Origin: Streptomyces sp. NBC_00306
Lineage (GTDB): Bacteria > Actinomycetota > Actinomycetes > Streptomycetales > Streptomycetaceae
Assembly: GCF_036169555.1 (NCBI RefSeq)
Contig: NZ_CP108032.1
Coordinates: forward strand, 2,046,001-2,110,000
DNA length: 64,000 nt
Direction: 5' to 3'
How positions within the stretch are numbered: the stretch's first letter is position 1; each line of letters opens with the position of its first letter. The position numbers were made by a program, and so were the translations under genes. Under the pieces are notes generated by a model, which had not been told where the DNA came from, did not search any database, and was given only the letters and a program-made list of their open reading frames with translations. Of the stretch, positions 39,477-48,283 are shown in pieces.

Positions 39477-40688
39477 TCAGTGCCCGCGCGGCCACAGCTG
39501 CGGGTCCGGCGCGAAGCGGACCCTCAGCACACCGTCCGCGAGGGCCGCGCCCGCCACGGTGCAGCGGCGCAGTACGGACGGCAGCGGCAGGATCCTGCGG
39601 AACGTTCCGACGGTGAGCAGCAGTTCATCCCCCCGGCGGACCAGGCCGACGTCTCCCTTGACAGCGCCCGGCAGGTCCAGCGTCCAGACGAGGATTCCGT
39701 CGTCGGTACGGCGGTCCTCGATGCGCTGCCCGGGGCTGCCGCGGTCCGCGCCCGCGTCGGCACCGTCCTGCGATCCGCCGCCGTCCGGCAGGGAGAGGTC
39801 GCCCAGCAGGGCGAGGTCGGCGAGGCCGCGGGGGTCGCGGCCCGCGTGGGGAACTTCGATGAGCGCGGTGCCGGGCGGCCACTCCTGCGACCACTCGTGC
39901 AGGCACTTCTCCTGCTGGGCCGCGAGGGAGGCGAGCCAGGTGTCGGCGGAGTGCCGGGGCAGGACCCGGTTGGCCAGCAGGGCCTCGACCCGCAGGCCGT
40001 GCAGGGCGAGTCCGCTGCGGGCGGTCCGCAGGGCGGCGGCGGCCGCGGGTCCCGGTTCGGCGACCACACGCAGGGCGGTGTCGTCGGACTCGATCACGCT
40101 CTGGACGAGGGCCAGTTCGGCGTCCCAGCGCGCGGCGGTCGCGTACAGCCACTGGGCGGGCATCGGGACACCCGCGAGCTGGGCGAGGACCGGGCGCAGG
40201 GCGCGGGCGGCCTGGCGTTCCTGCGGCAGCAGCCGGCGCAGATAGCGGCGCAGCTGCTCGGGCAGGGCCAGCAGGGCGATCGTCTCGCGCAGCGGCGGCA
40301 GGTCGACGACGACCGTGTCCCAGTCACCGGAGGCGGCGACGGTCAGCGCCCGCAGGAGGGCGAACTGTTCGCTGCCGGGGAGTTCGGTGAGCTCCGCCTC
40401 TTCGAGCCGTGCGGCGCCGAGCAGGTCGAGCGCGGCCGCGCTGCGCTCCTGGAGCGAGAGGAATTCCGCCCGGAAGTCGGCGCCGGTGTCGATACGGCCG
40501 GCCCAGAGGCCGTCCGTGATCTCCGCGGGCGCATCGGGGCGGCCGGTGACCGGGGTGCCGAGCACCTCGCCGGGGCCGGTGGAGAGGAAGAGCACGAGCT
40601 CGCCGCGCTTCGCCGCCGCGTGGGCGGTCGCCGCGGCGACGGTCGTACGGCCCGCGCCGCCGAGGCCGGTGACGAGGACCGTACGCAT
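39477..40688 (-). CDS. ArsA/GET3-like P-loop protein with altered Walker A
   Basis: The product has 403 residues. It resembles the ArsA (arsenite pump)/GET3 family: MRTVLVTGLGGAGRTTVAAA at the start, VLFLSTGPGEVLG, then DTVVVDLPPLRETIALLAL for switch II. The deviant Walker A GLGGAGRTT lacks both the signature Lys (Leu9) and the P-loop Lys (Arg14). A C-terminal domain of about 75 residues (VWTLDLPGAVKGDVGLVRRG) is the alpha-crystallin-like region seen in actinobacterial ArsA proteins. The start overlaps the stop of the SRPBCC gene by 1-4 bases. No arsenic genes nearby. Confidence 0.85.
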   Translation of the reverse strand: MRTVLVTGLGGAGRTTVAAATAHAAAKRGELVLFLSTGPGEVLGTPVTGRPDAPAEITDGLWAGRIDTGADFRAEFLSLQERSAAALDLLGAARLEEAELTELPGSEQFALLRALTVAASGDWDTVVVDLPPLRETIALLALPEQLRRYLRRLLPQERQAARALRPVLAQLAGVPMPAQWLYATAARWDAELALVQSVIESDDTALRVVAEPGPAAAAALRTARSGLALHGLRVEALLANRVLPRHSADTWLASLAAQQEKCLHEWSQEWPPGTALIEVPHAGRDPRGLADLALLGDLSLPDGGGSQDGADAGADRGSPGQRIEDRRTDDGILVWTLDLPGAVKGDVGLVRRGDELLLTVGTFRRILPLPSVLRRCTVAGAALADGVLRVRFAPDPQLWPRGH

Positions 40689-41137
40689 CAGGCGGTGGGT
40701 CCGCTCTCGACGCGCTTCTTCAGACCGGCCAGGGCGCGGTCGATGATGACCTTCTCGGCCTTGCGCTTGATCATGCCGAGCATGGGGATCTTGACGTCGA
40801 CGGTCAGCTGGTAGGTGACCTCGGTGCGGTCGCCGCCGCCGACGGGGGCGAGCGTGTACGAGCCGTCGATGGCGCGCAGCATCTGGGACTTCACCAGCGT
40901 CCAGCTGACCTGGTTGTCGCCGTTCCAGGTGTACGCGAGCGTGTGGTCGTCCTTGATCGCACCGGCGTCCAGCACCAGCCGGACCTGCTCGGCGCGGCCC
41001 TTGCCGTCGGTGGCGAGGACTTCCGCCTCCTTCACCTCGCCGGTCCACTCGGGGTAGCGGGCGAAGTCCGAGATCACCCCCATCACATCGGCCGGCGCCG
41101 CCTCGATCGTGATGCTCGAGCTGGTGTGTTCCGCCAT
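40688..41137 (-). CDS. SRPBCC/polyketide cyclase-like protein
   Basis: The product has 149 residues and a helix-grip fold: SSITIEAAPADVMGVISDFARYPEW at the start, VRLVLDAGAIKDDHTLAYTW in the middle, and MLRAIDGSYTLAPVGGGDRTEVTYQL toward the end. Such domains bind hydrophobic ligands. The ATG has GAGGAG eight bases upstream. It is translationally coupled to the ArsA-like protein, which suggests they work together, perhaps in lipid or coenzyme handling (inference). Confidence 0.88.
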   Translation of the reverse strand: MAEHTSSSITIEAAPADVMGVISDFARYPEWTGEVKEAEVLATDGKGRAEQVRLVLDAGAIKDDHTLAYTWNGDNQVSWTLVKSQMLRAIDGSYTLAPVGGGDRTEVTYQLTVDVKIPMLGMIKRKAEKVIIDRALAGLKKRVESGPTA

Positions 41138-41229
41138 CGCTGCGGCTCCTCGAAGTGCGGGTACGGACCGGGGGTGGTGTGGTGTGCAGGCTATCGCGCC
41201 TCAGCAGGTCGGAATCCCAGGGCCCGTGC

Positions 41230-42006
41230 TCACCATTCCAGCGTCCAGGGACGGCCGGTCGAGGCGAAGTGCCCGACGTTCACGCACTCGGTCGCGCCGA
41301 CGCGCATCCGCCGGACGAGCGGCTGGTGCACGTGACCGAACAGGGAGTAGCGCGGCCGGGTGCGGTGGATCGCGTCCAGCAGGGCCCGGCTGCCGCGCTC
41401 GAAACGGCGGGCGACCGTGTCGTAGGTCAGCTCGGGGACCTCCGGCGGAATGTGCGAGCACAGGACGTCGACCTCGCCGAGCGCCTCGACCTTCGCCGCG
41501 TACTCCTCGTCGGAGATCTCGTAGGGCGTGCGCATGGGGGTGCGCAGTCCGCCGCCGACGAAACCGAAGACGAGGCCGCCGATCTCGACGCGTTCGCCGT
41601 CGAGGACGGAGACACCCGGGTGCGCGTACTCCGGCCAGAGGGTCGGCATATCGACATTGCCGTAGGTGGCGTACGTCGGGGTGGGGAAGGCGGCGAACAG
41701 TTCGGCGTACTGGCTTCGTACGGCCGACTCGATGGCGCTCTCGCGGTCGGTGGCGAGCTCGGCCCACAGACTCCGCCCCAGGTCACGGGCCTCGTCGAAG
41801 CGCCGGGCCGTGCGCAGTTCGACGAGCCGGTGGGCGTTCTCGGCGCCGAACAGGTCCGGGAAGATGCCGCGCGAGTGGTCGGCGTAGTCGAGGAAGAGGA
41901 CGAGGTCACCGAGGCAGATCAGGGCATCGGCGCCGTCGCCCGCGGTGGCGAGATCAGCGGCGTTGCCGTGCACGTCACTGACCACATTGACTCGCATACC
42001 TCGCAT
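41230..42006 (-). CDS. Metallophosphoesterase
   Basis: The product has 258 residues from the ATG at 42006. Calcineurin-like metal sites are visible: VNVVSDVHGNAADL, ALICLGDLVLFLDYAD, TYATYGNVDMPTL, VLCSHIPPEVP and SLFGHVHQPLV. It may be a protein, nucleotide or lipid phosphatase. A TAGGGT box ends seven bases before the chosen ATG; an ATG three codons later is also possible. It is divergent from the acyl-CoA ligase. Confidence 0.9.
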   Translation of the reverse strand: MRGMRVNVVSDVHGNAADLATAGDGADALICLGDLVLFLDYADHSRGIFPDLFGAENAHRLVELRTARRFDEARDLGRSLWAELATDRESAIESAVRSQYAELFAAFPTPTYATYGNVDMPTLWPEYAHPGVSVLDGERVEIGGLVFGFVGGGLRTPMRTPYEISDEEYAAKVEALGEVDVLCSHIPPEVPELTYDTVARRFERGSRALLDAIHRTRPRYSLFGHVHQPLVRRMRVGATECVNVGHFASTGRPWTLEW

Positions 42007-42013
42007 GCCGATC

Positions 42014-42019
42014 ACCCTA
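42014..42019 (-). promoter_or_regulatory. -10 box of a probable leaderless promoter (metallophosphoesterase gene)
   Basis: TAGGGT on the minus strand, seven bases before the ATG at 42006. The remaining bases up to the ligase gene at 42290 show no other feature. Confidence 0.5.
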
Positions 42020-42289
42020 GGACGCCGCCGCCGTGACTGGGTAGAGGGGGCGGGACCAGCCGTTCTTCCGACCGCGCTCGGGGGTGGACTACTCTGCGCG
42101 AAGCACTGCCATACACGTGTGACGCAGGGAACATCTGGCCGGGACCCCCTATCCGGAACCGAGTACTGGTGGGTAACGTCCGGGCAGTCCAGTCGTGCTC
42201 ACCCCCCAATGAGCACCTGCCCGATCTTGGACCGCAGCCGGTGCATCACACAGAGCCGTGGCGCCGGCGCCCGATGAGGAGCAGCAGTC

Positions 42290-44086
42290 TTGCGCGAGTT
42301 CAGCCTTCCGGCCCTGTACGAGGTCCCTTCGGACGGCAACCTGACGGATCTGATCCGCCGCAATGCCTCTCAGCATCCGGATGTCGCGGTGATGGGCAGA
42401 AAGGTGGCGGGAGCCTGGGCGGACGTCACCGCCCGCCAGTTCCTCCACGAGGTGCGCGCCGCCGCCAAGGGCCTGATCGCCGCCGGTGTCCGGCCCGGCG
42501 ACCGGGTCGCCCTGATGTCCCGCACCCGCTACGAGTGGGTGCAGATGGACTTCGCCATCTGGAGCGCGGGCGCGGTCACCGTGCCGGTGTACGAGACGAG
42601 TTCGGCCGAGCAGGTCCAGTGGATCCTCGGCGACTCGGGCGCGGTCGCGGTGATCGTGGAGAGCGAGGCCCACGCGGCCGCCGTCGAGTCCGTACGGGAC
42701 CGGCTGCCGGGCCTGCGTGACGTCTGGCAGATCGAGGCCGGCGCGGTCGACGCGCTGATCGCCGCGGGTGCCGGGATCTCCGACGAGGCCGTCGACGCGA
42801 GCAGCGCGCATGCCAAGGCGGACGACCCCGCGACGATCGTCTACACCTCGGGCACCACCGGCCGCCCCAAGGGCTGTGTGCTCACCCACCGCAGCTTCTT
42901 CGCGGAGTGCGGCAACCTCGTGGAGCGCCTCAAGCCCCTGTTCCGTACGGGCGAGAGCTCCGTCCTGCTGTTCCTCCCGGCCGCGCACGTCTTCGGGCGC
43001 ATGGTCGAGGTCGCGGCCGTGATGGCTCCGATCAAGCTCGGCTGTGTCCCGGACATCAAGAACCTCACCGACGAGCTGGCCTCCTTCCGGCCGACGCTCA
43101 TCCTCGGTGTACCGCGGGTCTTCGAGAAGGTCTACAACTCCGCCCGCGCGAAGGCCCAGGCCGACGGCAAGGGCAAGATCTTCGACAAGGCGGCGCAGAC
43201 GGCGATCTCCTACAGCCGTGCGCTCGGCACCTCCGAAGGCCCCTCGATCGGGCTGAAGTTCAAGCACAAGGTCTTCGACCGGCTCGTCTTCAGCAAGCTG
43301 CGGGCGGTGCTGGGCGGCCGCGGCGAATACGCGGTCTCCGGCGGCGCGCCCCTCGGCGAGCGGCTCGGACACTTCTTCCGCGGTATCGGCTTCACCGTGC
43401 TGGAGGGCTACGGCCTGACCGAGTCGTGCGCGGCGACGGCGTTCAACCCGTGGGACCGGCAGAAGATCGGCACGGTCGGACAGCCGCTGCCGGGCTCGGT
43501 GGTGCGGATCGCGGACGACGGCGAGGTGCTGCTGCACGGAGAGCATCTCTTCCAGGGCTACTGGCAGAACGAGTCGGCGACCGCGGAGGCGCTGGCCGAC
43601 GGCTGGTTCCACACGGGGGACATCGGCACGCTCGACGAGGACGGCTACCTCGCGATCACCGGCCGCAAGAAGGAGATCCTGGTCACCGCGGGCGGCAAGA
43701 ACGTCGCTCCCGCGGTCATCGAGGACCGCATCCGCGCGCACGCGCTGGTCGCGGAGTGCATGGTGGTCGGCGACGGGCGTCCCTTCGTGGGCGCGCTGGT
43801 CACGATCGACGAGGAATTCCTGGGCCGCTGGGCCTCGGACCACGGCAAGCCGGTGGATTCGACGGCTGCCTCGCTGCGCGACGACGCCGAGCTGCTGGCA
43901 GAGATCCAGCAGGCGGTGGACGAGGGCAACGCGGCCGTCTCCAAGGCGGAGTCGGTGCGCAAGTTCCGCATCCTGAACGCCCAGTTCACGGAAGAGGCGG
44001 GACACATCACGCCGTCGCTGAAGCTGAAGCGGAATGTGGTGGCGAAGGACTTCGCGGACGAGATCGAGGCGATCTACCGCGGCTGA
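42290..44086 (+). CDS. fadD: Long-chain acyl-CoA ligase (FadD15-like)
   Basis: The product has 598 residues. It activates fatty acids through an acyl-adenylate. The P-loop is TIVYTSGTTGRPKGCVLTHRS near 182-202, then LFLPAAHVFGRMVEV, GEYAVSGGAPLGERLG and VLEGYGLTESCAATA near 380. The C-terminal lid has WFHTGDIGTLDEDGYLAITG and GRKKEILVTAGGKNVAPAVI. The start is a TTG with AGGAG five bases upstream. It ends in a terminator and is a single gene. Confidence 0.93.
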   Translation: MREFSLPALYEVPSDGNLTDLIRRNASQHPDVAVMGRKVAGAWADVTARQFLHEVRAAAKGLIAAGVRPGDRVALMSRTRYEWVQMDFAIWSAGAVTVPVYETSSAEQVQWILGDSGAVAVIVESEAHAAAVESVRDRLPGLRDVWQIEAGAVDALIAAGAGISDEAVDASSAHAKADDPATIVYTSGTTGRPKGCVLTHRSFFAECGNLVERLKPLFRTGESSVLLFLPAAHVFGRMVEVAAVMAPIKLGCVPDIKNLTDELASFRPTLILGVPRVFEKVYNSARAKAQADGKGKIFDKAAQTAISYSRALGTSEGPSIGLKFKHKVFDRLVFSKLRAVLGGRGEYAVSGGAPLGERLGHFFRGIGFTVLEGYGLTESCAATAFNPWDRQKIGTVGQPLPGSVVRIADDGEVLLHGEHLFQGYWQNESATAEALADGWFHTGDIGTLDEDGYLAITGRKKEILVTAGGKNVAPAVIEDRIRAHALVAECMVVGDGRPFVGALVTIDEEFLGRWASDHGKPVDSTAASLRDDAELLAEIQQAVDEGNAAVSKAESVRKFRILNAQFTEEAGHITPSLKLKRNVVAKDFADEIEAIYRG

Positions 44087-44147
44087 GGCTGTACGGGGGC
44101 GGCAGCCCCCGGCCCCGGCGGTCCGGCGGCCCGGGCAGCCGAACTTC

Positions 44148-44177
44148 CGTCCCCGCAGGCCGTGGCCTGCGGGGACG
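44148..44177 (+). terminator. Terminator of the acyl-CoA ligase gene
   Basis: A 14-base stem (44148-44161 with 44164-44177) with a minimal loop, 62 bases past the stop. Confidence 0.7.
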
Positions 44178-44196
44178 TCGCGTCCGCGGGGACGGA

Positions 44197-44315
44197 CGCC
44201 CGCAGCGACCGGACGTCACCCCGGACAGACCCAGCCGGTCCGTCCCGTCACCGCCCACGGCGGCAAGTCACGACCTCGCACCCCCGCGGACATCGCCCGC
44301 AGCGACCGGGCGTCA
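44197..44315. repeat. Pair of 22-bp direct repeats in the fadD-pimB gap
   Basis: cgcccgcagcgaccggacgt plus ca at 44197-44218 recurs with one mismatch at 44294-44315, 97 bases away. The rest of the 300-base gap is GC-rich and contains no gene. Confidence 0.6.
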
Positions 44316-44386
44316 GCGCGGAAGAACCCTGCGACAAGGCACATCAGCGCGCACGCACCCTGCGGAAGGGCGAAACATCATCCCCG

Positions 44387-45529
44387 CTACAGCAGCGTTC
44401 TGAGCTTCTCCGCCAGCAGGTCCCAGCGCCACTTCTCCTCGACCCACCGCCTGCCCCGCTCCCCCATCCGCGTCCGCAGTTCCGGGTCCTCCAGCAGCGT
44501 CACGATCCGGTCGGCCGCGTCCTCGGCCGAGCCGCCGCGTACCACCCAGCCCGTTTCGCCGTCGAGTACCGCGTCCGGGGCGCCGCCGGAGTCGCCCGCC
44601 ACCACCGGCAGGCCCGTCGCCGACGCCTCCAGGTACACGATGCCGAGACCCTCGACGTCCAGGCCGCCCCTGCGCGTGCGGCACGGCATCGCGAAGACGT
44701 CGCCGGCGCCGTAGTGGGCGGGCAGTTCGGCCCAGGGCACCGCGCCGGTGAAGCGGACCGATCCCGCGACTCCGGTGTCCTGCGCGAGCTTGCGCAGGTC
44801 CTTCTCGTACGGGCCGCCTCCCACGATCAGCAGCACCGCGTCCGGCACCTTCGCCAGGATCGCGGGCATCGCGAGGATCAGGGTGTCCTGGCCCTTGCGG
44901 GGCACCAGCCGGGAGACACAGACGACCACGGGCCGGTCGGTGAGCCCGAGCCGTTCGCGGACCGTTTCGCCGCCGGAGCCGGGGTGGAAGGTCTTCTCGT
45001 CGACGCCCGGCGGCAGTTGGACCATGCGGCCCGCCGCCTCGGGCGTGAGCGCGGCGGCGATGCGCGAGCGCGTGTACTCGCCCAGATACGTGATGGTGTC
45101 GGTGCCCTCACCGATCCGCCGCAGCAGTTGCCGGGACGCGGGGAGCTGGGCCCAGCCGGCCTCGTGCCCGTGCGTCGTGGCCACCAGCCGCTTCGCGCCC
45201 GCCCTGCGCAGGGCGGGACCCATCAGCCCGAGCGGCGCCGCCGCCCCGAACCACACGGACTCGCAGCCGTGTTCCCGCAGGAGTCCGACCGCACGCCGGG
45301 TGACCCGCGGGGTCGGCAGCAGCATGGTCGTACGGTCCCGCACGACGGTGAAGGGCTGCTCCGCGTCGAAGGCCGCGGTCGCCTCCGCGCCCTCCTGCCC
45401 GCGCTTCCAGGTGGAGGCGTAGACGACGAGCCGTTCGGGGTCCAGCCGCAGCGCCATGTTGTGCAGGAAGGCCTGGATACCGCCGGGCCGGGGCGGGAAG
45501 TCGTTGGTCACGATCAAGGTCTTGTGCAT
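44387..45529 (-). CDS. pimB: GT4 glycosyltransferase, PimB-like
   Basis: The product has 380 residues. GT-B fold: HKTLIVTNDFPPRPGGIQAF at the start, then ATTHGHEAGWAQ, VSRLVPRKGQDTLILAMP for the donor-site Arg/Lys, GDVFAMPCRTRRGGLDVEGL and the EGLGIVYLEASATGLPVVAG E-x7-E motif. It matches mannosyltransferase PimB', which adds the second mannose in phosphatidylinositol mannoside. ATG 45529 follows TACTGT by nine bases. It is divergent from a GT87 gene. Activity on PIM in this organism is inferred. Confidence 0.87.
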   Translation of the reverse strand: MHKTLIVTNDFPPRPGGIQAFLHNMALRLDPERLVVYASTWKRGQEGAEATAAFDAEQPFTVVRDRTTMLLPTPRVTRRAVGLLREHGCESVWFGAAAPLGLMGPALRRAGAKRLVATTHGHEAGWAQLPASRQLLRRIGEGTDTITYLGEYTRSRIAAALTPEAAGRMVQLPPGVDEKTFHPGSGGETVRERLGLTDRPVVVCVSRLVPRKGQDTLILAMPAILAKVPDAVLLIVGGGPYEKDLRKLAQDTGVAGSVRFTGAVPWAELPAHYGAGDVFAMPCRTRRGGLDVEGLGIVYLEASATGLPVVAGDSGGAPDAVLDGETGWVVRGGSAEDAADRIVTLLEDPELRTRMGERGRRWVEEKWRWDLLAEKLRTLL

Positions 45530-45538
45530 CGTCCGCCG

Positions 45539-45544
45539 ACAGTA
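45539..45544 (-). promoter_or_regulatory. -10 box of the PimB-like gene
   Basis: TACTGT on the minus strand, nine bases before the ATG at 45529. Confidence 0.45.
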
Positions 45545-45626
45545 CCGAACGGCCCTGCCTCGTCGCTCCGGCACGGTCCCGCCCGGCATCATGAACATCC
45601 CTCATTTCCGTACGAACAGGGACGAG

Positions 45627-46871
45627 ATGCTCATGGCGGACGCGGCCGGCACCCGGCTCCCCCTCGCGGTGTGGATCCTCACCAGGACGGCGCTGCTGCT
45701 GTGCGTCTTCAAAGTGGTCACGTTCCCCGGCCCCGACGTCACCACCGACGTCTCGGTGATCTACCAGGGCTGGTACGAGACGCTCAGCAGCGGCACCTTC
45801 CCGCTGGACGACGTCACCTGGCAGTACCCGCCCGCCGCCGCGCTCGCGATCCTCTCCCCCGCCGTGGTGCCCCTCCTCGGCTACGCCTCCGCCTTCTTCG
45901 TTCTCGCCGCCCTCTGCGACGCCGTCGTGCTCGCACTGCTGCTCCACGCCGGCGGACGGCCGGGCGCGACCCGGCGGGGTGCCTGGATGTGGGTCGGCGG
46001 GGTGGCACTCCTCGGACCGACCGCGTACGCGCGCTACGACCTGATGGTCACCGCCGTCGCCGTGGCCGCGCTCGTCGCGGGAGCCCGCCGGCCCCGCATG
46101 CTCGGGGTGCTCGCGGGCCTGGGCGCCATGCTCAAGGTCTGGCCGGTCCTGTTGCTGCTGGGGCTGCCGCGCGGACGTGCGACCCGCCGTTCCTGGGCCG
46201 CCGCGGCGGCCACGGCGGCCGGCCTCACCCTGCTCTTCGTCGCGGCGATGCCCGGCGCCCTGGCCTTTCTCACCTCCCAGCGCGACCGGGGCACCGAGAT
46301 CGAGTCGCTGGGGGCGCTCGTCTTCCACGGGGCGCGGCACGTCGGCTGGGACGGCCGGGTGGCGCTGAACTACGGGTCCGTGGAGTTCCTCGGCCCCTAC
46401 GTCCCGCTCGTCTCCACGCTCGCGATGGTCCTCGGTGCGGGAGCGCTCGGCTGGCTGGTGCTGTGGCGGCTGCGGGCGCGGGAGTTCGGCCCCTCCACCG
46501 TGTGCGACGCGGCGTTCACGGCCGTGCTGCTGTTCACCACCACCAGCCGGGTGATCAGCCCGCAGTACATGATCTGGCTGGTCGGACTGGCCGCGGTCTG
46601 CCTCACCTTCCGGGCCTGCCGCATGACCCTGCCCGCCTGGCTGGTGCTGGCCGCGTGCGCGATGACGGTGCTGGAGTTCCCCGTCTACTTCGCGCTGGTG
46701 GTGGAGAGCGACCCGCTGGGCGTGCTGCTGCTGGCGGTGCGCAACGGTCTGCTTGTCGCGGCGACGGTGACCGCCTGCGTACGGCTGTGGCGGCACACGG
46801 TCCACGAGCCCGGCAGCCACGGGAGCCCGCCGCTGCGGCCCGCGCCCGACAAGGAGCTGCTCTCCTCCTGA
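45627..46871 (+). CDS. GT87/DUF2029 polyprenol-dependent glycosyltransferase
   Basis: The product has 414 residues and about ten hydrophobic helices. GT-C features: an early acidic pair region VSVIYQGWYETLSSG, DVTWQYPPAAALAILSPAVV and RYDLMVTAVAVAALVAGAR. The family includes PimE and other mannosyl or arabinosyl transferases using decaprenyl- or polyprenyl-phospho-sugars. The ATG at 45627 has AGGGACGAG upstream; the ATG at 45591 is possible but lacks a site. It pairs with the divergent PimB-like gene, suggesting envelope glycolipid synthesis. Confidence 0.85.
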   Translation: MLMADAAGTRLPLAVWILTRTALLLCVFKVVTFPGPDVTTDVSVIYQGWYETLSSGTFPLDDVTWQYPPAAALAILSPAVVPLLGYASAFFVLAALCDAVVLALLLHAGGRPGATRRGAWMWVGGVALLGPTAYARYDLMVTAVAVAALVAGARRPRMLGVLAGLGAMLKVWPVLLLLGLPRGRATRRSWAAAAATAAGLTLLFVAAMPGALAFLTSQRDRGTEIESLGALVFHGARHVGWDGRVALNYGSVEFLGPYVPLVSTLAMVLGAGALGWLVLWRLRAREFGPSTVCDAAFTAVLLFTTTSRVISPQYMIWLVGLAAVCLTFRACRMTLPAWLVLAACAMTVLEFPVYFALVVESDPLGVLLLAVRNGLLVAATVTACVRLWRHTVHEPGSHGSPPLRPAPDKELLSS

Positions 46872-46893
46872 GGCGCCCCGGAGGGAGCCGCCG

Positions 46894-48123
46894 TCAGCCC
46901 AGGCGCTCCCGCAGATAGCCCCGCCATGTCACCGTGAACTCCTCCGGCGAGGTCCCCAGCACGTCCTGCATCGCCTTCTCGACCGCGCTCGCCCGGTGCT
47001 CCTTCTCCCCCACCGCACGGTAGAAGGCGGTCAGCTTCCCCTCGCCCCATCTCTCGGCGATCAGCTCGCACGCCATCCAGCCGCTCTCGTACGCCCGCGC
47101 CAGCACATCCGCGTCCCCGCCGAAGGCGAAGTCCTTGTCGTCCGGCAGGGCGGCCGGGGTCTCGCCACCGCGGACCGCGCGCTGGAGTTCGGGCGCGGTC
47201 TGTCCGTCCGTGCGGGAGGTGCCGCGGTAGGCGACCCAGTCCGCGAAGCCCTCGGAGAGCCACATGGGAGTGGCCTTCGAGGTGTACGCACGGGTCGCCA
47301 CGTGCGTCGTCTCGTGCGTGAGCACGACGGTCTGCCCGAAGTCACCGAGCACCCCGTACGCCTCGGGGTTGACGATCACCCGGTCCGCGGGGGCCTTGCC
47401 GGACACCCCGGTCTCGCCCGTGGTGACGGCCGCGATGCCGCGGTAGCCGGCCGCGGGCGCGCCCAGCAGGTCACCCATGGCCTCCAGCGAGGACGGCACG
47501 AGGACGACGACGCGCCGGGCCCACGGGGACGGCCAGGTGCCCGTGACGGCGGGCACCGCACGGTCGGCGGTCGCCGCGAGCGCCTTCTGCCGGACGGTGT
47601 CCTTGTCGACCGCGAGCACCAGGCTGCGGCTGCCGCGTACGACATGCACGTCGCCCTGCTGCCAGAGCTGCTGGGCACTCTTCCCGGCAGGGCGGTCGGC
47701 CTTCAGATACCAGCGGCCGTCGCGCCGGGTGAATTCGACAGTGCGGGCGGCGGTGACGGGCGCGGTGTCGTATCCGGCGATGCGGTAGCGGAGTTCGGCG
47801 TCGGCGACCGCGGTGGAGCCGTCGCGGCGAACGTCCCCGAGCCGGTACTCCCAGGAGCCGAAGGGGATGTCCGCCATGTTGCGGAACTGTCTGAGCTCGT
47901 CGGCCCGGAGGGCGCTCGCCTCGGTGTCCAGCGCACCGAGATAGGCGTTCTCGTCGTGCCCGAGGACGGCGGCGGCGCGGCCGTCGAGGGTGCGCTGGAT
48001 CTCCCGGACGGTGCTGTCGGACGCCCCGGGACCGGCGCAGCCGGAGGTCAGCAGAGCGACGGCGAGGCCGAGCCCCGCCGCCATCCGTATCGCCCGGCGC
48101 CCGACGCGCCCGTGACCTGCCAC
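46894..48123 (-). CDS. Lipoprotein with gluzincin-type (HExxH) metalloprotease domain
   Basis: The product has 409 residues from the GTG at 48123. A lipoprotein signal ends in the lipobox LLTSGCAG near residue 29. The catalytic motif VVLTHETTHVATRA and the downstream LSEGFADWVAY supply His, Glu, His and a second Glu, the pattern of the peptidase MA-like group. A TACGAT -10 box seven bases upstream and the proper signal peptide support this start over one 26 codons earlier. Target unknown, probably outside the membrane. It lies beside cell-wall hydrolases. Confidence 0.85.
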   Translation of the reverse strand: MAGHGRVGRRAIRMAAGLGLAVALLTSGCAGPGASDSTVREIQRTLDGRAAAVLGHDENAYLGALDTEASALRADELRQFRNMADIPFGSWEYRLGDVRRDGSTAVADAELRYRIAGYDTAPVTAARTVEFTRRDGRWYLKADRPAGKSAQQLWQQGDVHVVRGSRSLVLAVDKDTVRQKALAATADRAVPAVTGTWPSPWARRVVVLVPSSLEAMGDLLGAPAAGYRGIAAVTTGETGVSGKAPADRVIVNPEAYGVLGDFGQTVVLTHETTHVATRAYTSKATPMWLSEGFADWVAYRGTSRTDGQTAPELQRAVRGGETPAALPDDKDFAFGGDADVLARAYESGWMACELIAERWGEGKLTAFYRAVGEKEHRASAVEKAMQDVLGTSPEEFTVTWRGYLRERLG

Positions 48124-48130
48124 CCTGTCG

Positions 48131-48136
48131 ATCGTA
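48131..48136 (-). promoter_or_regulatory. -10 box of a probable leaderless promoter (lipoprotein protease gene)
   Basis: TACGAT on the minus strand, seven bases before the GTG at 48123. Confidence 0.5.
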
Positions 48137-48283
48137 CGGAACGCGGAGCGGAAGCGGACGGGCCAGGACGCGGTCCGCGCCCCGGCGAGGAGCCGGCCCA
48201 CCCGCGAAGTCGCCGCGGACGCGGCCGCCCCGGACGCCGGACCGGGCCCGGACGGCCGGCCGGGGCCCGGAGCGGGACCGGGC

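Noticed and set aside
39477..40688. Arsenite efflux ATPase
   Set aside because: No ars genes, and both key ATPase lysines are missing.
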